A stretch of DNA of 64,000 nt from Blastococcus sp. CT_GayMR19. GTDB lineage: Bacteria; Actinomycetota; Actinomycetes; Mycobacteriales; Geodermatophilaceae. Below the pieces are notes generated by a model. It made no database searches. It worked only from the letters and a program-made list of their open reading frames with translations, and was not told where the DNA came from. Below, piece after piece: positions 48,406 through 55,880 of this stretch. A program made the position numbers and the translations under genes. The stretch covers positions 1-64,000 of the forward strand of contig NZ_SPQL01000013.1 of NCBI RefSeq assembly GCF_004570385.1. The letters are read 5' to 3'. Position 1 is the first letter of the stretch, and each line of letters starts with the position of its first letter.

Positions 48406-49368
48406 GTGTCAGGCGCCATGGAGAACAGAGCAGCTGTATTCACCAGCAAGCCGCAGGCCGTCGAGGTCTACCAGGCCGGGGCCTGGTGGTCCGGCGAGCT
48501 GCTGGGCTGGCGGCACGCCGCCGACGGCTCCTGCCAGGTGTGGGTCCGGGTGGTCCTCGATGGCGCCGAGGAGACGGCCTGGACCGATCTCGAGACCCTG
48601 CGCCTGCCTGAGCGCCATCTCGCCATGGCGCCGGAGCCGGCATCGGCCGAGGCGGCCCAGCGGGAGATGTCGGTGGCCCGCCACCCCTCCTCCCGACGCG
48701 AGCACCGGGCCGAGGGCGACGCCTCCACCACGGCCAGCCTGCCCCGGGTGCGCGACCTGTCCGTCGTGGCGGACGCGACGGTCGCCCCGTCCGGAGGTCG
48801 CCGCCGGGCGCCCGAGGTGCCCGCTGTGGCCTCGACCGGCGGACGCCGCCGGGCTCCCGAGGAGCCGGCGGGCGCTTCCTCCGGCGGTCGGCGCCGTGCT
48901 CCGGAGGCTCCGGCCGCCGCAGGCAGCGGGGGTCGTCGCCGCGCGCCCGAGGAGTCCGTGGCGGCTGCGGCCCCCGGTCGGCGCCGTGCGCCGGAGAGTG
49001 CCACGTCGAGCCCCGCCGGGCCGGCAGCCCTGCTCGGGCGACACAGCGTCCCGGCACCGGTGGCCGCTGCTGCCGACGCCGGCCGGCACCGCACGGCCGA
49101 CACCGGCCTGTTCCCGGCCGTCTCGGACGTGACCACGACGCTCAGCAACAGCCGCCCGCCCGCGGCACCGGCGACCCTCGCGCGCGGCCGGGCGGTCGAG
49201 TCGGCGGGCCCGTCCACGGTGGCCGCCATCGCAGTGAGCGGTTCCTCGGGCACGTGGTCAGCGCCCAGCGGCCTGGAATCCGAGTTGCTGACCCGGCCCA
49301 TGCGGCTGAGCGACCACGTTCCGCACGCCCGGCGTCCTCGTCCCGGGGGCGCGCCCCGGAGCACCTGA
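48406..49368 (+). CDS. Arg-rich tandem-repeat protein of unknown function
   Basis: A 320-residue hypothetical protein. The first roughly 65 residues look folded (RAAVFTSKPQAVEVYQAGAWWSGELLGW, then CQVWVRVVLDGAEETAWTDLETLRLP), a small beta-rich domain. The middle holds five tandem repeats of about 15 residues with the core GGRRRAPE (PGRRRAPE in the last). The rest is Ala/Pro/Arg-rich and disordered. No membrane segment or known family. Start: GTG 48406 on leaderless evidence; ATG 48418 is the alternative. It lies between the SOS LysM gene and nrdR. Confidence 0.75.
   Translation: MSGAMENRAAVFTSKPQAVEVYQAGAWWSGELLGWRHAADGSCQVWVRVVLDGAEETAWTDLETLRLPERHLAMAPEPASAEAAQREMSVARHPSSRREHRAEGDASTTASLPRVRDLSVVADATVAPSGGRRRAPEVPAVASTGGRRRAPEEPAGASSGGRRRAPEAPAAAGSGGRRRAPEESVAAAAPGRRRAPESATSSPAGPAALLGRHSVPAPVAAAADAGRHRTADTGLFPAVSDVTTTLSNSRPPAAPATLARGRAVESAGPSTVAAIAVSGSSGTWSAPSGLESELLTRPMRLSDHVPHARRPRPGGAPRST
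48788..49005. repeat. Coding tandem repeats (GGRRRAPE units)
   Basis: Five imperfect units of about 45 bases, each encoding GGRRRAPE or PGRRRAPE followed by a variable Ala/Pro/Glu/Ser stretch of about 7 residues. DNA similarity is highest over the arginine codons. Confidence 0.85.
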
Positions 49369-49701
49369 GCCACCTTTGCGGAACCCGGGTCCGCTGCCCG
49401 CGGTCGTCGGGGTCCCGTCGCTCGCCGCCCATCGTCCGGACCTCGCCGAGGGCATCCCGTGCCGCAGTGTCCGTGACCCACTCGGCCGGGCCGGGGGATC
49501 CAAGGGGTCCGACGCTTCGCCGGCGGCTCAGGCCTCGCCGGGCGGGCCCGGCGGGTCGAGCGGCATCCCGGTGGACGGTGTCGTCGGGCGCTCCGGGCCA
49601 CATCTCCGGCGCGCCGTTCCGGCGTGTCGTGTGACGCGTGGGGAGGGGTGTTCCCCCTGGTGACAGCAGTGTCTGGGCGGAACACGCCGGGCGGCCGATC
49701 G

Positions 49702-49717
49702 CTTGCATATCTTGTGT
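49702..49717. promoter_or_regulatory. NrdR box 1
   Basis: CTTGCATATCTTGTGT resembles the NrdR consensus ACACWATATATWGTGT, with a near-perfect right half. It covers the candidate -35 element TTGCAT (49703-49708). Confidence 0.7.
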
Positions 49718-49732
49718 AGCTCGGCCTAGGGT
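49703..49732 (+). promoter_or_regulatory. nrdR promoter
   Basis: TTGCAT (49703-49708), 18 bases, TAGGGT (49727-49732). Transcription would start near 49739, between or within the NrdR boxes, so NrdR binding should block RNA polymerase. Confidence 0.6.
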
Positions 49733-49733
49733 T

Positions 49734-49749
49734 CCCCTACATCTAGTAG
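49734..49749. promoter_or_regulatory. NrdR box 2
   Basis: CCCCTACATCTAGTAG matches the core CWATATATWG at 8 of 10 positions. It starts exactly 32 bases after box 1 (16 bases between the boxes), about three helix turns, the arrangement known for tandem NrdR boxes. Confidence 0.7.
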
Positions 49750-49877
49750 TTACAGAGTTGTAAGCCCGTCCACAAGCCCGTCCTCAGGTTCTCCCCGGGA
49801 CATCCACCGGATGTCCCCAGGAGGGTCCACAGAAGGGCCGGACGAGCGGTCGGAATCCCGGAAGGAGGTGACCCCCG

Positions 49878-50435
49878 GTGCGTTGTCCGTTCTGCCACAA
49901 CGCCGACAGCCGGGTCATCGACTCGCGGGAGGCCGACGAGGGCGCGACCACCCGTCGCCGCCGTTCGTGCCCCCAGTGCGGACGCCGGTTCACCACCGTG
50001 GAGGAAGCGGTCCTCGCCGTCGTCAAGCGCAGCGGCGTCAGCGAGCCCTTCAACCGGTCCAAGGTCGTCGCCGGCGTGCGACGTGCCTGCCAGGGCCGGC
50101 CCGTCGACGAGGACCAGCTGCAGCTGCTGGCCCAGCAGGTCGAGGACGCCGTCCGTGCGACCGGTGCGGCCGAGGTGCCGAGCAACGAGGTCGGTCTGGC
50201 CATCCTCCGGCCGCTGCGCGAGCTCGACGAGGTGGCCTACCTCCGCTTCGCGAGCGTGTACCGCGCGTTCACCTCGCTCGAGGACTTCGAGAAGGAGATC
50301 ACCGAGCTCCGGGCGCGCCACCTCAGCGGGGGGACCCCACCGCTGCCAGGCATGCAGGACAGCCCGCCGCTCGTCCGTCGGCGCGGTCCCGCGCCCCGCC
50401 AGGCCGCCTCCGCCGCGGGCCCTTCCGGCACCTGA
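49878..50435 (+). CDS. nrdR: Ribonucleotide reductase repressor NrdR
   Basis: A 185-residue NrdR, a dATP/ATP-sensing repressor of ribonucleotide reductase genes. The N-terminal zinc ribbon is [17 protein letters not shown] and [10 protein letters not shown] (four cysteines). The ATP-cone follows ([24 protein letters not shown]). The C-terminus extends about 30 residues beyond the usual length with a Pro/Arg-rich tail. The GTG at 49878 follows AAGGAGGTGA, a near-ideal ribosome site. nrdJ follows after 93 bases. Confidence 0.97.
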   Translation: MRCPFCHNADSRVIDSREADEGATTRRRRSCPQCGRRFTTVEEAVLAVVKRSGVSEPFNRSKVVAGVRRACQGRPVDEDQLQLLAQQVEDAVRATGAAEVPSNEVGLAILRPLRELDEVAYLRFASVYRAFTSLEDFEKEITELRARHLSGGTPPLPGMQDSPPLVRRRGPAPRQAASAAGPSGT

Positions 50436-50528
50436 GAACTGTCAGTACCTACCGCTACAACACAACCAGCGCACGACCAGAAAGCGGCTCTTCCCCAGCC
50501 GCCGAGTCACGACACCAAGGAGAGCTCC

Positions 50529-53408
50529 GTGACCGAAACCGAGGATCGCTTGTCAGGCCGTACGCGTCGTGCCGCCAAGGTGCCGACGCGGGGGAAGGGT
50601 CTGAAGATCAAGCGCGTCTTCACCACCGCCGGTGTGCACCCGTACGACGAGGTGACCTGGGAGCGCCGCGACGTCGTCATGACGAACTGGCGCGACGGCT
50701 CGATCAACTTCGAGCAGCGCGGTGTGGAGTTCCCCTCCGAGTGGAGCATCAACGCCACCAACATCGTCACCACGAAGTACTTCCGCGGGGCCGTCGGCCA
50801 GCCGCAGCGGGAGAGCAGCCTGCGTCAGCTCATCGACCGGGTCGTGCTCACCTACGGCGCGGCCGGCCGTGAGCACGGCTACTTCGCCACCGAGGGTGAC
50901 GCCGAGATCTTCGAGCACGAGATGACCTGGATGCTGCTGCACCAGGTGTTCAGCTTCAACAGCCCCGTCTGGTTCAACGTCGGCACGAGCGCCCCGCAGC
51001 AGGTCAGCGCCTGCTTCATCCTCGCCGTCGACGACCAGATGGACTCGATCCTCAACTGGTACCGCGAGGAGGGCCTGATCTTCAAGGGCGGCTCCGGCGC
51101 CGGCCTCAACCTCTCGCGCATCCGCTCCTCCAAGGAGCTGTTGTCCTCCGGCGGCACCGCCTCGGGGCCGGTCAGCTTCATGCGTGGCGCCGACGCCTCG
51201 GCCGGGACCATCAAGTCCGGTGGTGCCACCCGTCGCGCGGCCAAGATGGTCGTCCTCGACATCGACCACCCCGACATCGAGGAGTTCATCGAGACCAAGG
51301 CGCGCGAGGAGAACAAGATCCGCGCGCTCCGCGACGCCGGGTACGACATGGACCTCGGCGGCAAGGACATCACCAGCGTCCAGTACCAGAACGCCAACAA
51401 CTCCGTGCGCGTCTCCGACGAGTTCATGCGCGCGGTGGAGGAGGGCGAGGAGTTCGGGCTGCGCGCCCGTCTCGACGGCTCGGTCATCGAGACCGTCGAC
51501 GCAAAGACCCTCTTCCGCAAGGTCACCCAGGCCGCGTGGGAGTGCGCCGACCCCGGCATCCAGTACGACGACACGATCAACGACTGGCACACCAACCCCG
51601 AGACGGGCCGGATCAACGCGTCCAACCCCTGCTCGGAGTACATGAGCCTGGACAACAGCTCGTGCAACCTGGCGTCGCTGAACCTCATGAAGTTCCTCAA
51701 GAGCGACGGCACGTTCGACACGAGGAACTTCGTGAAGTCCGTCGAGCTGGTCATCACCGCGATGGACATCTCGATCTGCTTCGCCGACTTCCCGACCGAC
51801 CCGATCGGCGAGACCACGCGGGCCTACCGCCAGCTGGGCATCGGCTACGCCAACCTCGGCGCGCTGCTCATGGCCACCGGTCACGCCTACGACTCGCGGG
51901 GCGGTCAGACCTTGGCCGCGGCCATCACCTCCCTGATGACCGGCACCGCCTACCGGCGCTCGGCCGAGCTGGCCGGCATCGTCGGGGCCTACGACGGCTA
52001 CGCCCGCAACGCCTCGGCCCACGCCCGGGTCATGCGCAAGCACGCCGCGGCCAACGACGCGATCCGTCCCGTCGGTGCCGACGACGCCGACGTGCTCAAG
52101 GCCGCCACGGCCCAGTGGCAGGAGTGCCTGGAGATCGGTGCCGACAACGGCTGGCGCAACGCGCAGGCCTCGGTGCTGGCCCCCACCGGCACGATCGGCT
52201 TCATGATGGACTGCGACACGACCGGCATCGAGCCGGACTTCTCGCTGGTCAAGTTCAAGAAGCTGGTCGGCGGCGGCTCCATGCAGATCGTCAACCAGAC
52301 GGTGCCGCGGGCGCTGAAGAGCCTGGGCTACCAGGACGAGCAGATCGAGGCGATCGTCGAGTTCATCGCCGAGCACGGTCACGTGGTCAACGCGCCGACC
52401 CTGCGGCCGGAGCACTACGAGGTCTTCGACTGCGCGATGGGCGAGCGGGCCATCTCCCCGATGGGCCACGTCCGGATGATGGCGGCGGTCCAGCCGTTCA
52501 TCTCCGGCGCCATCAGCAAGACGGTCAACATGCCGGAGTCGGCGACCATCGAGGACGTCGAGAAGATCTACTTCGAGGGCTGGAAGCTCGGCCTGAAGGC
52601 GCTGGCCATCTACCGGGACAACTGCAAGGTCGGCCAGCCGCTGTCCGGCGGCAAGGGCAAGAACGAGGGCAAGGCCGACGTCAAGGCCGAGGTCGCGGCA
52701 CCGGCCGCCATGTCCCACCCCGTGCGCAAGCGGCTGCCCAAGAAGCGGACGAGCGTCACGACGTCGTTCAGCGTCGCCGGCGCCGAGGGCTACATGACCG
52801 CCGGGATGTACGAGGACGGCAGCCTCGGTGAGGTGTTCCTGAAGCTGGGCAAGCAGGGCTCGACCCTGGCCGGTGTCATGGACGCCTTCTCGATCTCGCT
52901 GTCGATCGCGCTGCAGCACGGTGTTCCGCTGGAGACCTACATCCAGAAGTTCACGAACATGCGGTTCGAGCCGGCCGGCATGACCGACGACCCGGACATC
53001 CGGATCGCCCAGTCGGTGATGGACTACATCTTCCGGCGTCTGGCGCTCGACCACCTGCCCGTCGACAAGCGGGCGAACCTCGGCATCTTCACCGCCGAGG
53101 AGCGGGCCGCCCAGGTCGCCGGGTCCTACGGCACCTCGGCCTCGACCCCTGCGGTCACCGAGGAGGAGGAGGTCGACCTGGAGCAGCTGCGCAACTCCGC
53201 GCCGATCGAGACCGCCAAGGTGGCGGAGAAGGTCACCCCGGAGGGCCCGAAGTCGGTCAAGGAGGCCCATTCCTCGGCCGAGCTGCTCGAGCTGGTCACC
53301 GGGACCGCCACCGACGCACCGCTGTGCATGACCTGCGGCACGAAGATGCGTCCGGCCGGTAGCTGCTACGTCTGCGAGGGCTGCGGTTCCACCAGCGGCT
53401 GCAGCTGA
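50529..53408 (+). CDS. nrdJ: B12-dependent (class II) ribonucleoside-diphosphate reductase
   Basis: A 959-residue adenosylcobalamin-dependent ribonucleotide reductase that makes dNDPs with or without oxygen. The active-site region includes VWFNVGTSAPQQVSACFILAVDD and the NPCSE loop with the radical cysteine, then SLDNSSCNLASLNL. The C-terminus has a zinc-ribbon/redox tail, CMTCGTKM then CYVCEGCGSTSGCS, which re-reduces the active site. The GTG at 50529 has GGAG upstream. It is cotranscribed with nrdR and so under the two NrdR boxes. Confidence 0.97.
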   Translation: MTETEDRLSGRTRRAAKVPTRGKGLKIKRVFTTAGVHPYDEVTWERRDVVMTNWRDGSINFEQRGVEFPSEWSINATNIVTTKYFRGAVGQPQRESSLRQLIDRVVLTYGAAGREHGYFATEGDAEIFEHEMTWMLLHQVFSFNSPVWFNVGTSAPQQVSACFILAVDDQMDSILNWYREEGLIFKGGSGAGLNLSRIRSSKELLSSGGTASGPVSFMRGADASAGTIKSGGATRRAAKMVVLDIDHPDIEEFIETKAREENKIRALRDAGYDMDLGGKDITSVQYQNANNSVRVSDEFMRAVEEGEEFGLRARLDGSVIETVDAKTLFRKVTQAAWECADPGIQYDDTINDWHTNPETGRINASNPCSEYMSLDNSSCNLASLNLMKFLKSDGTFDTRNFVKSVELVITAMDISICFADFPTDPIGETTRAYRQLGIGYANLGALLMATGHAYDSRGGQTLAAAITSLMTGTAYRRSAELAGIVGAYDGYARNASAHARVMRKHAAANDAIRPVGADDADVLKAATAQWQECLEIGADNGWRNAQASVLAPTGTIGFMMDCDTTGIEPDFSLVKFKKLVGGGSMQIVNQTVPRALKSLGYQDEQIEAIVEFIAEHGHVVNAPTLRPEHYEVFDCAMGERAISPMGHVRMMAAVQPFISGAISKTVNMPESATIEDVEKIYFEGWKLGLKALAIYRDNCKVGQPLSGGKGKNEGKADVKAEVAAPAAMSHPVRKRLPKKRTSVTTSFSVAGAEGYMTAGMYEDGSLGEVFLKLGKQGSTLAGVMDAFSISLSIALQHGVPLETYIQKFTNMRFEPAGMTDDPDIRIAQSVMDYIFRRLALDHLPVDKRANLGIFTAEERAAQVAGSYGTSASTPAVTEEEEVDLEQLRNSAPIETAKVAEKVTPEGPKSVKEAHSSAELLELVTGTATDAPLCMTCGTKMRPAGSCYVCEGCGSTSGCS

Positions 53409-53828
53409 TGGCGAGGCTCGCCGGGATGTCAGCGCGGTTCTCGCCTGATGTCCCGGCGGGCCTGCCGAAATGGCAGCGCGGCGCGCACTGACACCACATA
53501 CCGAGCTCGTGCCAGTTCGTGTCCTGGTGTACGGCACCCAGCCGCCCCGGCCCTCTTCGGAGGGTCGGGGCGGCTCTGCATGTACCCAGAAGGACAGGGG
53601 CGTGACGGAGCCCCGCTCACCGCAGCGGCGGCCGCGTGCGGTCGCCGGCACCAGCGCCCGGACGGCCTACCCGCGGCGTGCCCGCAGCGGCGGCCGGGGC
53701 GCTGGCACGGCCTACGCGCCGTCGGCCCTGGCGGGGGCCGGCGGCGGGAACACCTGGCCGTTCCGTGTCGTCGCCGACGTCGAGCCGCACGTTGCGGGAG
53801 ACCTATTGCAGCGGGCGACGACGCGGCG
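53409..53828. other. 420-base intergenic region after nrdJ
   Basis: It contains the nrdJ terminator at 53540-53575. The remainder has several overlapping open frames in both directions, one starting at a GTG near 53600. None has a recognisable product or a convincing ribosome site, so I call no gene. Confidence 0.5.
53540..53575 (+). terminator. nrdRJ terminator with UUCG loop
   Basis: A 16-bp stem (AGCCGCCCCGGCCCTC, pairing through one G-T) closes a TTCG tetraloop, followed by CTGCAT. It lies 131 bases after the nrdJ stop. UUCG-capped hairpins are extra stable in RNA. Confidence 0.85.
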
Positions 53829-54269
53829 TCAGTCGATCCGCTCGGTCAGCGAGAGGACGATCCCCTCCGGTCCGCGCACGTGCGCCATGCGCCAGGTGTT
53901 CTCGTGCTGACCGATACCGCCGACCAGTCCGTATCCGTCCGCAGCAAGGCCGTCAACGGCCGCTCGGAGGTCGTCGACCTCGAAGCAAACGCTGCGCAGA
54001 CCCAGCTCGTTGGCCATCGCAGTGGGCGATCCGGGCTCGTGCTCGGGCCTGACGAAGCTGGCGAGCTCGATCCCGGTTCCTCCGCCGGGCGGCCGCAGCA
54101 TGACGATCTCCGTCCGCGAGTCCGGGATGCCGATGACCGTGTCGATGAACTCGCCCTCCACGAGCGTGCGGCCCTCGACCTCGAGACCCAGGCCGACGAA
54201 GAACGCCGTCACCGAGTCGAGGTCGGCGACGGTGATTCCGACATGGTCCAACTGCCTGATCTGTGACAT
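53829..54269 (-). CDS. VOC family (glyoxalase-like) protein
   Basis: A 146-residue vicinal-oxygen-chelate protein with two beta-alpha-beta-beta-beta modules: QLDHVGITVADLDSVTAFFVGLGLEVEGR, then RSVCFEVDDLRAAVDGLAADGYGLVGG. Probable metal ligands are the histidine in LDHVGI, the glutamate in GIELASF, and EGIVLSLTE near the end. Similar proteins are annotated as epimerases, glyoxalases or bleomycin-resistance-like; the true substrate is unknown. The ATG at 54269 is preferred over a TTG 9 bases upstream because GGAGG is well placed. Confidence 0.85.
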   Translation of the reverse strand: MSQIRQLDHVGITVADLDSVTAFFVGLGLEVEGRTLVEGEFIDTVIGIPDSRTEIVMLRPPGGGTGIELASFVRPEHEPGSPTAMANELGLRSVCFEVDDLRAAVDGLAADGYGLVGGIGQHENTWRMAHVRGPEGIVLSLTERID

Positions 54270-54642
54270 GACTGCCAACCTCCGGCGCTTCCTCGGTCCT
54301 CGTTTCAGGGACGAAGCTGCCGAAGCGTTCTCGACATGCCCGCAGCCGCAGCCCTTTCAGGCGCGACCGTTCGTCCGAGCCTGGTCAGCGGGTTCCAGGC
54401 ACGGCGTGCAGTGCGCACATCTCGACGCGGTCCCACGATCAGCGGCAGATGCGTGCGTGAAGTACGACGGGCGCCCAACCCCGAGGCCACCTCGGGTGAA
54501 AGCGGGGCGCGGCGCGCAATTGACTTCTCCCTGCCACCGAAGCAGTGCCGCAATGGTCAGACACGGACACGGACAACGAATCCAATGGCGTCCGCCCGCG
54601 GGCGCGTCTCCCACCGCGTTCCCAGCGCGGAGCGGCGCTCGT
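54270..54642. other. 373-base region without a gene
   Basis: Base composition is lower in GC than the flanks. It holds short open frames on both strands with no family signal or ribosome site, and a TTGACTTCTCC stretch resembling an unattached -35. I see nothing I can name; it may be decayed coding sequence. Confidence 0.4.
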
Positions 54643-54981
54643 TCAGGCCCCGTATCCCGACCCCGACCCCCAGAGCGGATGCGTCGACACCAAGACCACG
54701 ATGAGCGCGAGGGTCGCGCCGAGGAGACCGGCTCCGGAGCGCGACACGGGCTGCCGCGTCACCGCTCTTCGCAGGAGCGGAACGGCGGACGCTGCGCTCA
54801 CGAGCGATGCCCAGCACAGGAGCACCCACCCCAGGAGCCACGTCCCGACGAACAGCTGCTCGGTGCCCGGATCGACGGATCCGAGCGCATCGCTGACGGA
54901 GAACGAGGCCGCCGCGCCTGCGGCCAACGCGAGCGCCACGACCGGCCCCACCGGTGTGCTGCTCACCCGGGTCGGCGTCAC
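54643..54981 (-). CDS. Small three-segment membrane protein
   Basis: A 112-residue hypothetical membrane protein with hydrophobic segments at about 10-28, 43-66 and 83-102. The short C-terminus is Gly/Ser-rich. No family recognised. I accept it because a TACTGT -10 element stands exactly 6 bases before the GTG at 54981, the pattern shared with other genes in this window, and because the hydrophobic pattern is regular. Function unknown. Confidence 0.65.
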   Translation of the reverse strand: MTPTRVSSTPVGPVVALALAAGAAASFSVSDALGSVDPGTEQLFVGTWLLGWVLLCWASLVSAASAVPLLRRAVTRQPVSRSGAGLLGATLALIVVLVSTHPLWGSGSGYGA

Positions 54982-55280
54982 AAGATCACAGTACGGGGGA
55001 GCTCAGTCGCGGCGCCAGGAACTGAGCCCCCGTCGCCCTGGCCCGAGCCCGCACCGGAAGGCCGGGCAGGCCTTGGCACGTGCTGACGCCTCAAGCGTGA
55101 CCGCGCCCCCTCCCTCTGCACGTGCCGTCCCCGGACGCGTCAGTGTCCGCCCCGAACCGAGGCCGCGGGAGCACGTGCTGCGACATGAGTCCCTGCCGGC
55201 GAGCCCAGAGCTTGATCACGAGGGGACCCGGCCCACGCGCCCTGCCACCACCGTGGACAGCGCACGGGGTCGAACCGGGG
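54982..55280. other. 299-base region without a gene
   Basis: Apart from the -10 element near 54990, I see nothing I can name. A short stretch near 55266 (GGTCGAACC) resembles a tRNA T-arm but has no acceptor stem around it. Confidence 0.4.
54988..54993 (-). promoter_or_regulatory. Leaderless -10 element for the small membrane protein
   Basis: TACTGT on the minus strand, then GATCTT (6 bases) and GTG at 54981. Confidence 0.5.
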
Positions 55281-55733
55281 TCAGCCCCGCTCAGCCGCAT
55301 CCGCGATGTCGCGCAGGTCCTGCTCCAGCGCCTTGGTCACGACGCGCCGGCCCAGGGGTGCGGTGACCGCCGCGAGGACCCGCGCCACAGTGCTGGTCGG
55401 CCGGCCGCCGAAGGTCGTCGTCACGTCGGTGCCGCCGCCGGCGGCCGGCGCGAACGCGAAGGTCGACACGTAGTGGGCGCCCGAACTCATCGCCTCGACG
55501 GTGTAGGACCGCTGCGGTTCCACCGCGGTCACCGTCATCTCCTCGGTCGCCGACCGGCCCATCATGGTGCGCGTCTCCCGCCAGCGCGTCCCGACGCCGA
55601 ACGGCCCCGGCGTGAGCACCTCCACGGCGTCGATCCCCTGGATCACCCGCGGTGCGCCCGCGAGGTCGGTCGCCACGTCCCACACCCGCTGCACCGGTGC
55701 CGCCGTGTGCCGGCGGACCTCCACGTCCTGCAT
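55281..55733 (-). CDS. SRPBCC family protein
   Basis: A 150-residue polyketide-cyclase/dehydrase-like protein. It starts MQDVEVRRHTAAPVQRVWDVATDL and shows the alternating strands of the fold (TRWRETRTMMG, RSYTVEAMSSGAHYVSTFAF), ending in a long helix with ALEQDLRDIAD. SRPBCC proteins bind hydrophobic ligands; function unknown. The ATG at 55733 has GAGG 6 bases before it. It lies 148 bases downstream of the secreted hydrolase gene on the same strand. Confidence 0.85.
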   Translation of the reverse strand: MQDVEVRRHTAAPVQRVWDVATDLAGAPRVIQGIDAVEVLTPGPFGVGTRWRETRTMMGRSATEEMTVTAVEPQRSYTVEAMSSGAHYVSTFAFAPAAGGGTDVTTTFGGRPTSTVARVLAAVTAPLGRRVVTKALEQDLRDIADAAERG

Positions 55734-55880
55734 GCTGCCTCGCTCCGTCGGCTTCCCCGCGCCGCCGTCCAGCGGCTCCGTCACCCTGCCACCAGGGGCG
55801 ACAGGGACGACCCGCTCAGTCCCGCGTCCCGGACGGACCGGCCCCGGACATGCTCGGCCGACGCGAGCACCGCGCACGGA

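Larger units (their letters stand above)
49369..49877. other. 509-base non-coding region before nrdR
   Basis: The first 310 bases hold no supportable gene; open frames on both strands lack ribosome sites and family features. The last 200 bases are visibly less GC-rich and hold the nrdR promoter with two NrdR boxes (49702-49749) and a leader of about 138 bases. I found no cobalamin-riboswitch core, although nrdJ is B12-dependent. Confidence 0.6.

Noticed and set aside
49369-49877. Cobalamin riboswitch upstream of nrdR-nrdJ
   Set aside because: nrdJ is B12-dependent, so I looked for the conserved riboswitch core and B12 box but did not find them; a covariance-model search would be decisive.
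50553-53651. A 1032-codon open frame antisense to nrdJ
   Set aside because: It is a shadow created by high-GC codon bias; the + strand product NrdJ is complete and conserved, and the antisense product has runs of Asp, Arg, Leu and Val with no family signal.
53448-53910. Overlapping open frames after nrdJ, including one from a GTG near 53600
   Set aside because: No ribosome site, no family features, and they run through the nrdRJ terminator and into the antisense of the VOC gene.
55200-55300. Possible tRNA suggested by a GGTCGAACC segment
   Set aside because: No acceptor stem, D-arm or anticodon arm can be drawn around it.
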